Positions 1 through 8,649 of a stretch of DNA of 64,000 nucleotides are shown one piece after another. Below the pieces are notes generated by a model. The model saw only the letters and a program-made list of their open reading frames with translations, was not told the DNA's origin and did no database searches. Source of the stretch: Acidobacteriota bacterium. GTDB taxonomy: Bacteria > Acidobacteriota > Holophagae > Acanthopleuribacterales > Acanthopleuribacteraceae. Position 1 is the first letter of the stretch; each line of letters begins with the position of its first letter. The stretch lies in assembly GCA_002747255.1 (NCBI GenBank), contig PDUC01000029.1, positions 1-64,000 on the forward strand, given 5' to 3'. Made by a program: the position numbers and the translations under genes.

Positions 1-147
1 GCAATATCAAGCGGAAACAGCGGGGCAAGTGCAGACTTCAGCCAACCCGACTCCCACTGGACTTGGCAGAAAGCAGAAGCTGAGAAAACGGAGAAGAAAG
101 TGGCTGCAGAGAAGAGCATTGAACAAGATTTCCTGAAAAGGGAGTAA
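1..147 (+). CDS. C-terminal end of an unknown protein (5' truncated)
   Basis: Frame 1 is open from the first base to a TAA at 145-147, giving the last 48 residues of a protein that starts outside the window. The tail is rich in Lys, Glu and Ala (for example QKAEAEKTEKKVAAEK) and looks helical or coiled-coil. No domain can be named from this fragment. It runs toward the terminator hairpin at 201-248, which lies between it and the oppositely oriented tmRNA gene. It could be a chance open frame, but the skewed charged composition is more like a real protein end. Confidence 0.45.
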   Translation, partial: AISSGNSGASADFSQPDSHWTWQKAEAEKTEKKVAAEKSIEQDFLKRE

Positions 148-200
148 TTGCTGAACGTTCGACAGGATACTCAACTTGGCGTAAGTCGCTAATCAATAAA

Positions 201-248
201 AAGATAAAAACCGATCTCGTATGCCGGACTCGGCAACAGGATCGGTTT
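201..248 (-). terminator. Rho-independent terminator of tmRNA
   Basis: Read on the minus strand, a 9-bp stem AAACCGATC / GATCGGTTT (bases 240-248 and 208-216) encloses a loop with a second small stem (GCCG agtc CGGC). It is followed at once by TTATCTTTTT. This lies 13 bases past the tmRNA 3' end, in the right orientation. On the plus strand the same stem is followed only by GTTTAAAA, so it may work weakly for the upstream gene as well. Confidence 0.85.
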
Positions 249-261
249 GTTTAAAAGCGAA

Positions 262-613
262 TGGTGGAGGCGCCGGGAGTCGAACCCGGGTCCGAGAACC
301 TTCCCTCTCTACGTTTACATGCTTTTCTGTGATTATGGTGTCGGTGAAGAGCTCGAATCACAGAGAAAAAACTCAACACCCCATCAGGAACGTCTCGTTC
401 CGCAAACCCCTGATCCGGTTTTTTGGAACCAGCCAGTCATTGTATGACAATTACTTCAGCACGACAGGCAGCACTTGGTAACCGAGCAGCATTAAGCTGC
501 TAATGCGAGATTGTTATCTGCAATTACATTTAGATGCAAATTTTTAACGAGGAGATGCGCCTCGACATGTGGTACAAAGTTCTTGAATTCCCGTCGAAAC
601 CAAAAACGCCCCC
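262..613 (-). ncRNA. ssrA: Transfer-messenger RNA (tmRNA)
   Basis: tmRNA rescues stalled ribosomes by acting as both tRNA and mRNA and adding a degradation tag. The 5' end reads GGGGGCG and is followed by GGTTTCGACGGG. The 3' end carries the T-arm GGGTTCGACTCCC and finishes CGCCTCCACCA. GGGGGCG pairs with CGCCUCC to form the 7-bp acceptor stem (one G-U), and CCA is encoded. The tag frame runs from GCA at 519-521 to TAA at 492-494 and encodes ADNNLALAA, with the usual ALAA end. The bases before the resume codon (TAATT) match the TAGTC-type context of E. coli. Length is 352 nt, one-piece form. rpmE lies just upstream on the same strand. Confidence 0.95.
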
Positions 614-659
614 ACTTAATTGGGTAGTCTGTGTGTTTCTCAAGGGGGAAAGGGGATTG

Positions 660-681
660 AAGCGGACGACGAAGTCCGCTT
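660..681 (-). other. Strong hairpin between rpmE and ssrA
   Basis: An 8-bp perfect inverted repeat, AAGCGGAC / GTCCGCTT (660-667 and 674-681), has a 6-base loop. It starts 13 bases after the rpmE stop. No T-run follows it on either strand (minus strand: CAATCCCC), so it is not a textbook terminator. It may protect the rpmE mRNA end, or mark a processing site if rpmE and ssrA are co-transcribed. Confidence 0.5.
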
Positions 682-693
682 AAGTCAAAAAAA

Positions 694-933
694 TTATTTC
701 CCGTATTTTCTGCGGAACCTTTCGATTCTTCCCTCGGTATCGACCAGTTTTTGTTGACCGGTCCAGAAAGGATGACTGTCTGAGCTGATTTCAACTCGGA
801 CTTCGTAGTGTTCCACTCCGTCAATCTCGCGTTTCTTGTCTGAAGTCATGGTAGAAGAGGTCACAAACTCTTTACCGGTACTTGTGTCGACAAAGACGAC
901 GGGATTGTACTTGGGGTGAATACCTGGTTTCAT
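694..933 (-). CDS. rpmE: 50S ribosomal protein L31
   Basis: Large-subunit ribosomal protein of the L31 family, 79 residues. The start MKPGIHPKYN and the central stretch SDSHPFWTGQQK are family hallmarks. No cysteines are present, so this is the zinc-independent (C-minus, type B-like) form rather than the CxxC form. The ATG at 931-933 is chosen over an upstream TTG at 943-945 because family members begin at MKxGIHP. A hairpin (957-977) lies just upstream and could be a leader element. tmRNA follows on the same strand. C-minus L31 is often used when zinc is short, but no zinc-response site was recognised here. Confidence 0.93.
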   Translation of the reverse strand: MKPGIHPKYNPVVFVDTSTGKEFVTSSTMTSDKKREIDGVEHYEVRVEISSDSHPFWTGQQKLVDTEGRIERFRRKYGK

Positions 934-956
934 AGCTAATTCCAACCTTATTTTAT

Positions 957-977
957 TTTGACCCTCAAGGGATCAAA
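957..977 (-). promoter_or_regulatory. Possible rpmE leader hairpin
   Basis: TTTGACCC (957-964) can pair with GGGATCAAA (969-977) around a TCAA loop, with one bulged A. It sits 24 bases upstream of the L31 start codon on the minus strand. L31 genes in other phyla have autoregulatory mRNA leaders. The position is suggestive, but the structure is short and the link is inference. Confidence 0.3.
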
Positions 978-1122
978 TTAGACACAATCGTGGATTATGC
1001 CATGCGATTTGTGTTTTGTCATCTTTTTTTTAGGTTGTTCTGATTTTATCTTTCTGCCCGACAAACACCGTTACCTCACGACAAATCGCGTTTTTCACCT
1101 TGATCTGTGTTCGCATGGACCT

Positions 1123-3054
1123 TCACTTTCTTTCAGTTACTTCTCCTAATAAGTTTTGTAAGTTGAAGAGTTCAGAAAAATATGGCAATGTCTTCTTGTA
1201 TTCGGTTTGACTCAATTGCAGAGGTTTATAATCAGTAAAGTCACCGGGGTCGGGTGTGGCCAGTTGGATAAAGGACCATTGGAGAAGGATTTGTCTGATG
1301 ATGAAGTCGAGTTGATTCAGGTGCTCATCCAGATCCGACTTTGCTTTTCCAAATCCGCTGCTAAGGGGTTCCACAAGGGCCTTTTTCAGTGACCTCATGA
1401 GCGTTTCCAATTCACTTGCATAGGAATGCAGGGAGGTGATTTCCAGGCCCATTGTTTCAATATTGGTCAGTATCTTCTTGTTTTTGGTTATTTTGGGACC
1501 TGGTTTTTTTAAAATCAGGAAGATCAGCGATTGAATAATAAGGGCCAGGTCGGTCGGGTTGTCTGGAAAGGCCGTTTTACTTGCCTCGGGGGTAATGGAA
1601 GAGAGGAATTGGTGGAAATCCTTTCTAAGAGCCATATCGTTAAAAATGGTCCACTCATCCGTATTTCTCGCAAATCGATCCAAGAGGTTTTGCAGAATGA
1701 TGGATTGAGATTCATTGGAGTCCAGATCCACTGCCGCCATCAGGGACGGGAATTCTCTCTGAATTTGGCCCATTAACATGTCAATGTGATTTTGCATGGT
1801 TTCAAAGGGCTTGAACAGTTTGCGATGGAATGGGTTTTCTTCTTCGTCTAAAACAATTTCCAAGGATTCTACCAGTTCCTTTAACAGGAGAATCAGTTTT
1901 TCCTTTGGACAGACATAAGTGTGAATGGAGCGTTGGCTGTAATAGGGGTTGTCTTCATAGTTACTGGCTGTCTCCAGTAGTTTAGTGTAGGTTTTTTCTG
2001 TTCCTACAGCTATGACGATATGCGAGATGCTGCTGGCGCTGTAGAGGAGTCGGATTAATTCTGTCTGGATACCTTTTGAATTGGCATTGAGCACGATGAT
2101 TTGTTTTTCCAGGATAGCATTTTTGTGATGCAGCAGCTTCGATGTAGCTGTGGCTTCCAAGCTGTCTGCCACGGTTCTTGAATTGAAAAGAGAAAGATTC
2201 TCAACTCCTTTCTGGTGCTTTTCACCTTCCAGGCAAATAACCTCTTCCATGGCTTCTTTTTTTTGCAGAATCAGGTTGATTTTTGCATTCAGCTTCGCAT
2301 CCGGATTAGACCATACCTGTCTGGTTAAAGTGGGAAGAGCCATAGATTGACATATTTTGAACAGTTCATCTTCCGATGAGATGTTCACCATTTTAAAAGC
2401 AATCTTGCACTTCCTGATTTCATGTAACACTTCAGGTGAGAGGTTGTGCTGATTCAAGAGGACTTGAGCATTTAGATGGTCCGGAAGTATTTGGCTGATA
2501 TCGGCTACATGCGAGGCACTGGGCTTTGATAAAAACAAACCACTGGCTCTCTGTCCCTTTAGCTGTAGCGATGCTATTTTGGGGTTGCTGGTGATTTCAG
2601 TTAACACGCCATCAGCGAAGACTTTTCTGAGGCTGTTTTCCTGTTGAGGTTCCTCTGTTTCCAAATTCAGAATCCGCTTGACGCCCTTTGCCCTGACCGA
2701 TCTTGCATGCAGACACTCTCGACATATTCTTGCGAGATCCCAAGTTGGAAGTATGTCTCCCGAGAAGGAATAGATCAAAACCACATTCGACCCCAAAAGC
2801 ATTTCAGCACGCCTCAAGCTGGGTGTTTTTTCCTCTATGATTAAAGCGACTTTTTCTCCTGCGAACCTGTTTAAATTGGCGATGACATCCATGTCGATAG
2901 CGGTAGAAAAAGCCAAGCTTATTTTTTTGTCAGAGGGGGAGGCTTGCAAATGGGTCAAGGTTTCTGGCTCTACGGCATTCACTAAGAACCCGTTCAGAGG
3001 AAGGAAATTGACTTGCGTGTTCAATAAAGTCAGGTCGGATGAAAGATGTGCCAT
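1123..3054 (-). CDS. Unknown 643-residue protein, possible MshEN-like N-terminus
   Basis: Not recognised. A soluble protein without signal peptide or clear membrane segments. Residues about 17-105 (NFLPLNGFLVNAVEP, then KISLAFSTAIDMDVIANLNRF) loosely resemble the N-terminal domain of GspE/PilB/MshE ATPases, which binds c-di-GMP in some proteins; this is a weak impression. A CxxC pair (CREC) is near residue 111. The C-terminal half is mostly helical and Leu/Lys/Glu-rich. No Walker motif is present, so it is not an ATPase of that family. The ATG at 3052-3054 is the first start and has no good Shine-Dalgarno. It is apparently monocistronic, with small gaps on both sides. Confidence 0.75.
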   Translation of the reverse strand: MAHLSSDLTLLNTQVNFLPLNGFLVNAVEPETLTHLQASPSDKKISLAFSTAIDMDVIANLNRFAGEKVALIIEEKTPSLRRAEMLLGSNVVLIYSFSGDILPTWDLARICRECLHARSVRAKGVKRILNLETEEPQQENSLRKVFADGVLTEITSNPKIASLQLKGQRASGLFLSKPSASHVADISQILPDHLNAQVLLNQHNLSPEVLHEIRKCKIAFKMVNISSEDELFKICQSMALPTLTRQVWSNPDAKLNAKINLILQKKEAMEEVICLEGEKHQKGVENLSLFNSRTVADSLEATATSKLLHHKNAILEKQIIVLNANSKGIQTELIRLLYSASSISHIVIAVGTEKTYTKLLETASNYEDNPYYSQRSIHTYVCPKEKLILLLKELVESLEIVLDEEENPFHRKLFKPFETMQNHIDMLMGQIQREFPSLMAAVDLDSNESQSIILQNLLDRFARNTDEWTIFNDMALRKDFHQFLSSITPEASKTAFPDNPTDLALIIQSLIFLILKKPGPKITKNKKILTNIETMGLEITSLHSYASELETLMRSLKKALVEPLSSGFGKAKSDLDEHLNQLDFIIRQILLQWSFIQLATPDPGDFTDYKPLQLSQTEYKKTLPYFSELFNLQNLLGEVTERK

Positions 3055-3123
3055 CGATGTTATGCCATAATAATTTAGTTATTTTAAAGAAAAGAGATTC
3101 ATGTAAACGCCCATTGCGAGGGG

Positions 3124-3549
3124 TTATTTAGGCTCAACAATCCAGTCGTGATCGGGATCATATAGGAAGTTGATCATATGGATTTCACTCTCTGAGAATT
3201 CAAGCTTACCCCATCCTTCGCGTATGAGCCAGCCTTGGGGTACTGGTAAGCGATAGAGATTCAACCCCTTTAATTTTAAAAGTTGCCAATCCTTGACTTG
3301 AATATCGCGCCACTCGTGTTCGGGGTCGGGTACAAAAATCATCATGCGTGTCGCCGAGCCGACAAAGGCCATTTTTCCCAAACCCTCACGTACCAGCCAG
3401 CCACCGGGCACTTCCAGTCTGATTAAGTTCAGCCCCTTCAATTTGACTTTGTCCCAGTCATTGGAATAGATTCGGCCATCCTGTGCAACTGCCATGACAG
3501 CTAGTAATAAGGCCAAAGCCAACAGGATTTTTTTGGTGTTGTATTTCAT
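3124..3549 (-). CDS. Small secreted protein with an internal duplication
   Basis: A 141-residue protein of unknown function. It has an N-terminal signal peptide (MKYNTKKILLALALLLAVMA, probable cleavage after AVA-22). The mature part is two copies of a 50-residue unit, residues 31-80 and 87-136. Each starts DW, contains KLKGLN-x2-RL-x-VP and GWL-x-REG-x-GK, and ends DP-x-H-x-W; about 29 of 50 positions are identical by my count. The ATG is supported by AAGGAG seven bases upstream. The unit is Trp-rich and compact, which suggests a small beta domain acting in the periplasm or outside the cell. No partner is evident. Confidence 0.8.
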   Translation of the reverse strand: MKYNTKKILLALALLLAVMAVAQDGRIYSNDWDKVKLKGLNLIRLEVPGGWLVREGLGKMAFVGSATRMMIFVPDPEHEWRDIQVKDWQLLKLKGLNLYRLPVPQGWLIREGWGKLEFSESEIHMINFLYDPDHDWIVEPK

Positions 3550-4010
3550 ATTGCGCTCCTTTTTATAAGTATACCTTTTTTCACACTAAACGCACAGTCG
3601 ATCGCTTTGTTTTTGTTCTCTTAAAGCATGTTATTTGAAAAATCTACCGGACTTTGGTTCTTGACGGCGGAAGACAGTCGCATTTTGGAAAACCAGGCAA
3701 ACACGAAAAGGGGAAGAGCTGCCGAGATCTTCTTGCAAGCTGAATAGTTAAAAACTGCAGGGAAATCACTTTGGGTACAGCGTGTTGAAGTGAGATAGAC
3801 ATGCGGTTTGGCCGAACCATTGAACGGATTGTAGAAGAACACGAATTCGGTACGCTATCTTGCAACGCATTCAAAGCTGCATTAACTAAAGCTTACAAGC
3901 AAATTATCAAAGAAAACTCACGGTAATTGTAAAGGAACAGTTTTTTTGGCCGATGGTGGATTTGATGAGCTGAAACTCGTTGATAAACTATAGGATGACG
4001 CGCATATCGG
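3550..4010. other. Gene-poor stretch upstream of fliW
   Basis: About 460 bases with no convincing gene. A 41-codon plus-strand frame at 3801-3926 (begins MRFGRTIERIVEEHEFG) has a reasonable amino-acid mix but no good ribosome binding site. Overlapping minus-strand frames at 3621-3874 look like non-coding translation. The stretch may be decayed sequence; no insertion-sequence ends or direct repeats were noticed. Confidence 0.4.
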
Positions 4011-4040
4011 TTGTTTTCTTATAGAATCAAATGCTAAAAT
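4011..4040 (+). promoter_or_regulatory. Probable sigma-70 promoter for fliW-csrA
   Basis: TTGTTT at 4011-4016, an 18-base spacer and TAAAAT at 4035-4040 match a housekeeping promoter. A TG at 4032-4033 gives the extended -10 form TGC-TAAAAT. The expected transcription start near 4047 leaves a short leader before the fliW ATG at 4072. Confidence 0.5.
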
Positions 4041-4071
4041 GACAACAAAGTTGTCGACAGGAGCAACCCGC

Positions 4072-4500
4072 ATGATTACCATTCCCTCCATTGTATTTGG
4101 CGAAATTGAAGTAGATGAGCATCTGATCTACACCTTCGAACAGGGTATTCCAGGAATAAGAGGTGTCAACAAATTCCTTATTCTCGACATGGAAGACAAC
4201 CCCTCTTTCAAGTGGCTGCAGGCTTGCGAACCTCCTTATCTGACAATGATGATGGTCGATCCAATTATCATTGACGAAAAATACCAAGTACTTCTCGATG
4301 ACGGTCAAATGAACGATCTGGATTTGGAAGATCCCAACGATGCTTTTTACATGGCGCTTGTGGTGATCCCGGAACAACCAAAAGACATGACTGCCAATTT
4401 GCTGGCACCCGTTGTATTCAACTTCAAAGCAATGAAGGGAATGCAAGTGATGATCAATGGTTCACCTGATCTGTTGAAAGTTAAAGTATTTAAAGGGTAA
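4072..4500 (+). CDS. fliW: Flagellar assembly factor / CsrA antagonist FliW
   Basis: FliW binds CsrA allosterically and relieves its repression; in flagellated bacteria it also binds flagellin. The 142-residue product has the family pattern: [13 protein letters not shown], then FEQGIPGI and FLILDME in the N-terminal half, and [17 protein letters not shown] followed by GMQVMI in the C-terminal half. The ATG at 4072 is chosen over one at 4039 because AGGAG (4059-4063) sits eight bases upstream and FliW proteins start near this point. csrA follows after 10 bases, the classic fliW-csrA pair. No flagellin or other flagellar gene is in the window. Confidence 0.93.
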   Translation: MITIPSIVFGEIEVDEHLIYTFEQGIPGIRGVNKFLILDMEDNPSFKWLQACEPPYLTMMMVDPIIIDEKYQVLLDDGQMNDLDLEDPNDAFYMALVVIPEQPKDMTANLLAPVVFNFKAMKGMQVMINGSPDLLKVKVFKG

Positions 4501-4510
4501 GGACGGTTGC

Positions 4511-4771
4511 ATGTTAGTTTTTTCAAGGAAAAAGAACGATTCAATAGTAGTTGGCGACAATGTTGAGATAACCGTCATTTCAATAGGAAAGGACTTTGTC
4601 AAGTTGGGGATTAACGCACCACGCAGCGTTCCCATTCATCGCAAGGAAGTTTACCTGGCCATTGAGCGAGAGAACAGACAGGCGACCGCCAGTGTTCAGG
4701 CCGGCAAACTCAAGTCCATCGAGGATTGGATTAAGTCGACAAACTTGCCGACGCCCAGGAAAAAGAGCTGA
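4511..4771 (+). CDS. csrA: Carbon storage regulator CsrA
   Basis: Dimeric RNA-binding translational regulator that recognises GGA in mRNA leaders. The product begins [17 protein letters not shown], the usual CsrA start, and continues with [19 protein letters not shown], including the RNA-binding segment. At 86 residues it has a C-terminal extension of about 25 residues compared with the 61-residue E. coli protein. FliW is thought to contact extended C-termini in other bacteria. An AAGGA overlaps the end of fliW, so the two are probably translated from one message. The stop codon abuts the stop of the converging FHA gene, with no spacer for a terminator. Confidence 0.95.
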   Translation: MLVFSRKKNDSIVVGDNVEITVISIGKDFVKLGINAPRSVPIHRKEVYLAIERENRQATASVQAGKLKSIEDWIKSTNLPTPRKKS

Positions 4772-7700
4772 TTATCCAGGTTTAAACCGCAGGGTGTTCT
4801 GACCTATTTTGATTGTCGCTTCCCGTTCAAGCCAAAACGACTGACCTCGACTTCCGTTGACGGTTATCCACAAATTGGGATGAGTGACTTCTATCCACAT
4901 AACTCCTTGTTCGTTTCTACAGATTCGCGCGTGGGAGTCCGCGGCACCGGCTTTTGTCAGTTGAACATGGTTTCCCGGGTTCGAGCCGATTTGGGTCGTG
5001 GGCAAGGTTAATGCCATGGGTTGTTTTTTCCCGAAATAGAGGTGCGGACCAACAAGTGCCGGTTTTTTTCTTTTCATTAAAAAGAAGATTAAAAGGAAGA
5101 TCAGGAATACTAAGATGAGAACGGCTGTACCTATGATCAGAATGAGTTTTTTATCGGCTTTGAAATCCCCTGCGGGTTGACGGAAAACGGTTTCAGACTG
5201 ATGTTCAACACGCTGCATACTCTCGTTGACTTGAGGGAGAATTTCCAGCAGCTTGTTGACCGATTGTTCCAGCGACGTGACTTCCTCGTTCCATGCTTTG
5301 GCCTGCTCGTCGTTCAAGTACAGATAAGATGACTCCTGTGTAAAAGCAGACAGTAAAATGAGACAATAGTCTAATCTTTCACTTAAATTATCTGATTCCA
5401 TAAAGTAGACATTCATGAGCTCGGGTTTGTGCGAGATGAGTTCAATTAAACTCAAATCATGTTGGTCCTGCCATTCCTCCCAGCTGAATAGTTCTTGAAT
5501 GGTCCGGTTTGTATGTTTCAGATCCAACTTGCCATTTGAACAAATTAAGTTCGCGCAATCTATTTTCCCCAGGGAGGAGATAGAAGAGGAAGCGCGGGAG
5601 GGTTCTGTTTGCAACAGGGCTGGATTGAGACCCATTTTGTTTCTGGCCAATAAAACCAGTTGCAAAGGAAAGGCCTGTAAGGGAGAGAGTACAAAAGCGA
5701 TTTCGTTTTGGATGTTTGACTGCCGCAGCATGGCGTTCGTTTGGTCTGCGGAAAGGGTAGAACCCGCTGCGGGAAACTCAAGTATCGCGAGACATTCCAC
5801 TTTTAACTGGCAATAATTATAGATTTCAACAATGAAATTAGCTCCACTGAGCAGGGTGTCCAGGGCCGTTTGGGCATTTTTTAATTTGTTGATCCACTTG
5901 ACAGCGGTGACATTACCTGTGAAAACAGCGTACACAGTGACCCCATTGGTGACGATTTCCGATGTGAAATCGAACCATGCTTTTGAGTTCTCTACGGTTA
6001 AACGCCACTGCGCGATTTGAATGTAGTGGTCGCGCAAGGCGGCACTTTTCCCAATCAGGCGTGAGCGTTTCACCGCGAACCAGTCTTCCACATTCTCATC
6101 CGGTGTTTCAATTAACTGGATGAAGCGGGCTTTGACATCGTTGTTATAAGACCGGATAAAGGGTTTGATAATGAGATCGGGGACGGGGTTACTTGGGAAC
6201 TTCCCCAAACCAATGTACTTGGAAAAGGCCTCCGCACAAATGAACATCAAGTTTTTTAATTCTTCACTGACTTTGTCTGATACATCGTCAATCCAGCGGA
6301 AAAGAGGCCTTATGCTGAGGTCCTTGCCCGCACTGAGATTCACCTTTTTGTAATACTCGTTCTTGGCAAAAATACTTCTGAATTTTCGATAGAGCATGCT
6401 TTTAAAGCTGCGGTGCTTGTCAATTTGTAAATTTCTTAAACCCAGTTTTTCCTCGACATGGTATCCGTACTTCTTGATTCGCTTTTCAAGACCTTTGGTC
6501 AAATTGTATTTTTGATTGACCATGGTGCAGATACCGTTAAAGGCGGCCCAGCCACTTGAAACAACCTCTGCGCCTGTATCTTTGAGTAGAAGTCGTGTGT
6601 TGAGAAAGACTTCCGTGGCCAGGCCAAAGATATGGAGTTTTTTGCTGACATTTTCTGCCTGCTCGCGATCGAGTTGGCATAGCTTTTTATGGGTGAGATA
6701 GATGAAGGACCGGATACGGCGCTCAAAAGCTTTATCGTTAAATTTCGCGATGTCTTTTGTGAACTTATTGGCTCTGTGTTCCGTGGATTTGTGAAATTCG
6801 AGATTGGGCAGTGTTGGAAGTTGGTCTTTCCAGAAGTAAGGCCAATTCTTCCGGCGGAGTTCGATGACAAAGTTCCCCTCTTTGTCCGTGGTGGTTTTGA
6901 CGGTGTCCTGCATGGTAGAGAGGGCTTCGCATTCAACTTCAATTAAGGCGTCATGAACTCCGCAGCACTCCGCTTTGCGATGGTTTGGCTTGGGAAAGCA
7001 CGCCTGTATGTTGCCGTGAACCTCTCCCCATGGACTGCCGAATACGACTGGGGTTTTATAGTTTTCTTCAAAGCCCACTTTTGAGGCCTTGATAAAGCCA
7101 TCTGCACATTTGAGGATGCCTATGTAGGTAAAGGAAAAATTTGATTCTCCATCTCCGTTTTTGTAATTGGCTATGAGTTCTTCCTTTTTGCACGTACCCA
7201 GCTTTTGTATACTGTTTACTTTAATTTCGGGAGCTTGATAGATGAGCCGGGCGATTCCATTTGAATCGGTCTTTTTGTCCGCCTGTGTGATGGTTCCACC
7301 CAGACCGCTTCTTCTGGTCGAAAAGGTGACTGCTACTCCTGAACGGGGTTTCCCCTTTTTATCGACACACTTGAATACAACCTGAGTTTGACTTTTCCCA
7401 TCCGCTAACAGCATGTTTTTTTGGGCGATTAACGAAGAGTGATCGATCTCTTCCGGCTCTTCCTCTGTTTGTTCGACTGGTTCATCCAGATCAGAGACTT
7501 TTCTGAACAAAACAGGAGGGGCAACCAGGTACATGGCATTACCCGGCAGCATTTTCATGGCTGTGGGTATCCCTTTGAAACCGAACTCCTGTAACTGTTC
7601 CAGTTCATATTTATCGTAAATATAAACGACCGACATACCCGCTTTTTTTTCGCCATGGTATTTCAGCGTTAGATCCATAGGCCCGGAACTGGACCAGATT

Positions 7701-8347
7701 TCCGCGCTAAACCCGTTGCCCTCAGGCTGCAGGGTCATGGTCCATTCTTCATCAGAAGCGAAAGGCTGGCCTTTGTAGGTGCCACCTAACTGTGATTTGG
7801 CAATGGCGGCCTGCTCCACCTTGATTTTGGTTTTACCAAAAACCTCTCCCATTTTAGCGATAACATAGACAAACGGATCCTTTTCATCGATGGTTTGCGG
7901 TGTGGACGTGTTTGGCGCTTGTTTTAAGAGCTCTTTTGCTTGATCTTTCAAGTCATCCGGTTCAATTTCTCCTGCCTGGAGCATTCTTGTCATTTCACCG
8001 ACGAGCATATTGGTTAATTCGATACTGCGTTGGAATAACTTTCCCTCGTTGTTCATGATAGGAGCGGTCAAAAGAACTTCAGCGATACCCTTTCTCATGG
8101 TTACAGTTGAAGCCGACAAACTCCCGGAGCTTATGTCTATTTGAACCTGTCCTGAGACATCATCCAGGATACAGCCCTTGTCGTCTCTGACCGTGAGTGT
8201 CAGTGCAATCTGTTCATCGCCATCACCCAGCAACACCTCTTTAGACGGTTGGATGTGAAGACGAAATTGAGAATTCTGTGCGGATAAAAAGGAGGCTGTA
8301 AAGAAAAGGAACAGCAGGGTTCGAGATATCTTGACTCGTATGTTCAT
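4772..8347 (-). CDS. Membrane-anchored protein with Ig-like domains and a C-terminal FHA domain
   Basis: A large single-pass protein (1,191 residues from the ATG at 8347). A signal sequence is followed by an Ig/Big-like stretch (about 25-105). A second Big_1-like domain (about 305-375) contains LADGKSQTQVVF and DSNGIARLIYQAP. A carboxypeptidase-regulatory-like segment holds KTTTDKEGNFVIEL. A long helical region follows, then one membrane helix (about 1068-1092) with positive residues after it, and a terminal FHA-like domain with IGS, SHARI and VNGS. The FHA domain should be cytoplasmic and read phosphothreonine, fitting the kinases nearby. The ATG is preferred to a GTG at 8362 because AGGTGA precedes it. 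It lies just downstream of the 98-codon gene, probably as an operon. Substrate and ligand are unknown. Confidence 0.75.
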   Translation of the reverse strand: MNIRVKISRTLLFLFFTASFLSAQNSQFRLHIQPSKEVLLGDGDEQIALTLTVRDDKGCILDDVSGQVQIDISSGSLSASTVTMRKGIAEVLLTAPIMNNEGKLFQRSIELTNMLVGEMTRMLQAGEIEPDDLKDQAKELLKQAPNTSTPQTIDEKDPFVYVIAKMGEVFGKTKIKVEQAAIAKSQLGGTYKGQPFASDEEWTMTLQPEGNGFSAEIWSSSGPMDLTLKYHGEKKAGMSVVYIYDKYELEQLQEFGFKGIPTAMKMLPGNAMYLVAPPVLFRKVSDLDEPVEQTEEEPEEIDHSSLIAQKNMLLADGKSQTQVVFKCVDKKGKPRSGVAVTFSTRRSGLGGTITQADKKTDSNGIARLIYQAPEIKVNSIQKLGTCKKEELIANYKNGDGESNFSFTYIGILKCADGFIKASKVGFEENYKTPVVFGSPWGEVHGNIQACFPKPNHRKAECCGVHDALIEVECEALSTMQDTVKTTTDKEGNFVIELRRKNWPYFWKDQLPTLPNLEFHKSTEHRANKFTKDIAKFNDKAFERRIRSFIYLTHKKLCQLDREQAENVSKKLHIFGLATEVFLNTRLLLKDTGAEVVSSGWAAFNGICTMVNQKYNLTKGLEKRIKKYGYHVEEKLGLRNLQIDKHRSFKSMLYRKFRSIFAKNEYYKKVNLSAGKDLSIRPLFRWIDDVSDKVSEELKNLMFICAEAFSKYIGLGKFPSNPVPDLIIKPFIRSYNNDVKARFIQLIETPDENVEDWFAVKRSRLIGKSAALRDHYIQIAQWRLTVENSKAWFDFTSEIVTNGVTVYAVFTGNVTAVKWINKLKNAQTALDTLLSGANFIVEIYNYCQLKVECLAILEFPAAGSTLSADQTNAMLRQSNIQNEIAFVLSPLQAFPLQLVLLARNKMGLNPALLQTEPSRASSSISSLGKIDCANLICSNGKLDLKHTNRTIQELFSWEEWQDQHDLSLIELISHKPELMNVYFMESDNLSERLDYCLILLSAFTQESSYLYLNDEQAKAWNEEVTSLEQSVNKLLEILPQVNESMQRVEHQSETVFRQPAGDFKADKKLILIIGTAVLILVFLIFLLIFFLMKRKKPALVGPHLYFGKKQPMALTLPTTQIGSNPGNHVQLTKAGAADSHARICRNEQGVMWIEVTHPNLWITVNGSRGQSFWLEREATIKIGQNTLRFKPG

Positions 8348-8358
8348 GGCGGTCGCTT

Positions 8359-8649
8359 TCACCTGATTGGAATCAATTCGCGTTTGAAGGTTCGGTTTAG
8401 AGCGGATTCTGGGGGATAGTAACTTGGAATTTCGTCGTACTTTTTCCTGAATTCAGATTTTGGCTGTCCCCATTCAAGATAGGCGTAGAACAAGCCGGCG
8501 GCCACTAGCAGCAAGAGAAGAAAAGTTGTCAGACAACAGCAACAGCCTCTTTTCTTTTTCTTTTTCGGTAAGGGCCCTTGGTGCAGAGGCGGCGGGCTAA
8601 CTTGAACGGGTTGAATAGGCGGTGGTGTTTGATACGTAGGTGGATGCAT
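8359..8649 (-). CDS. Small proline-rich, Lys/Cys-patched membrane protein
   Basis: Unknown function, 96 residues. Order: a Pro-rich N-terminus (PPTYQTPPPIQP), a basic patch KKKKKRG, four consecutive cysteines, a membrane helix (LTTFLLLLLVAAGLFYAYL) and a polar C-terminus. The Lys patch before the helix predicts the N-terminus inside and the tail in the periplasm; the Cys cluster could be lipidated or bind metal. The start is uncertain: an ATG at 8649 is in frame with a TTG at 8655, both with weak ribosome binding sites, while a strong AAGGAG lies about 70 bases upstream before an out-of-frame TTG. The gene ends about where the FHA protein begins, suggesting joint function. Confidence 0.6.
   Translation of the reverse strand: MHPPTYQTPPPIQPVQVSPPPLHQGPLPKKKKKRGCCCCLTTFLLLLLVAAGLFYAYLEWGQPKSEFRKKYDEIPSYYPPESALNRTFKRELIPIR

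Noticed and set aside
3621-3874. Two overlapping minus-strand ORFs
   Set aside because: Composition (Ser, Pro, Cys, Arg-rich) is typical of non-coding translation, the two frames overlap each other, and neither has a good start.
3801-3926. 41-codon plus-strand ORF (MRFGRTIERIVEEHEFG...)
   Set aside because: No ribosome binding site and no recognisable family; it lies in a gene-poor stretch. It is described within the gap entry instead of being called a gene.
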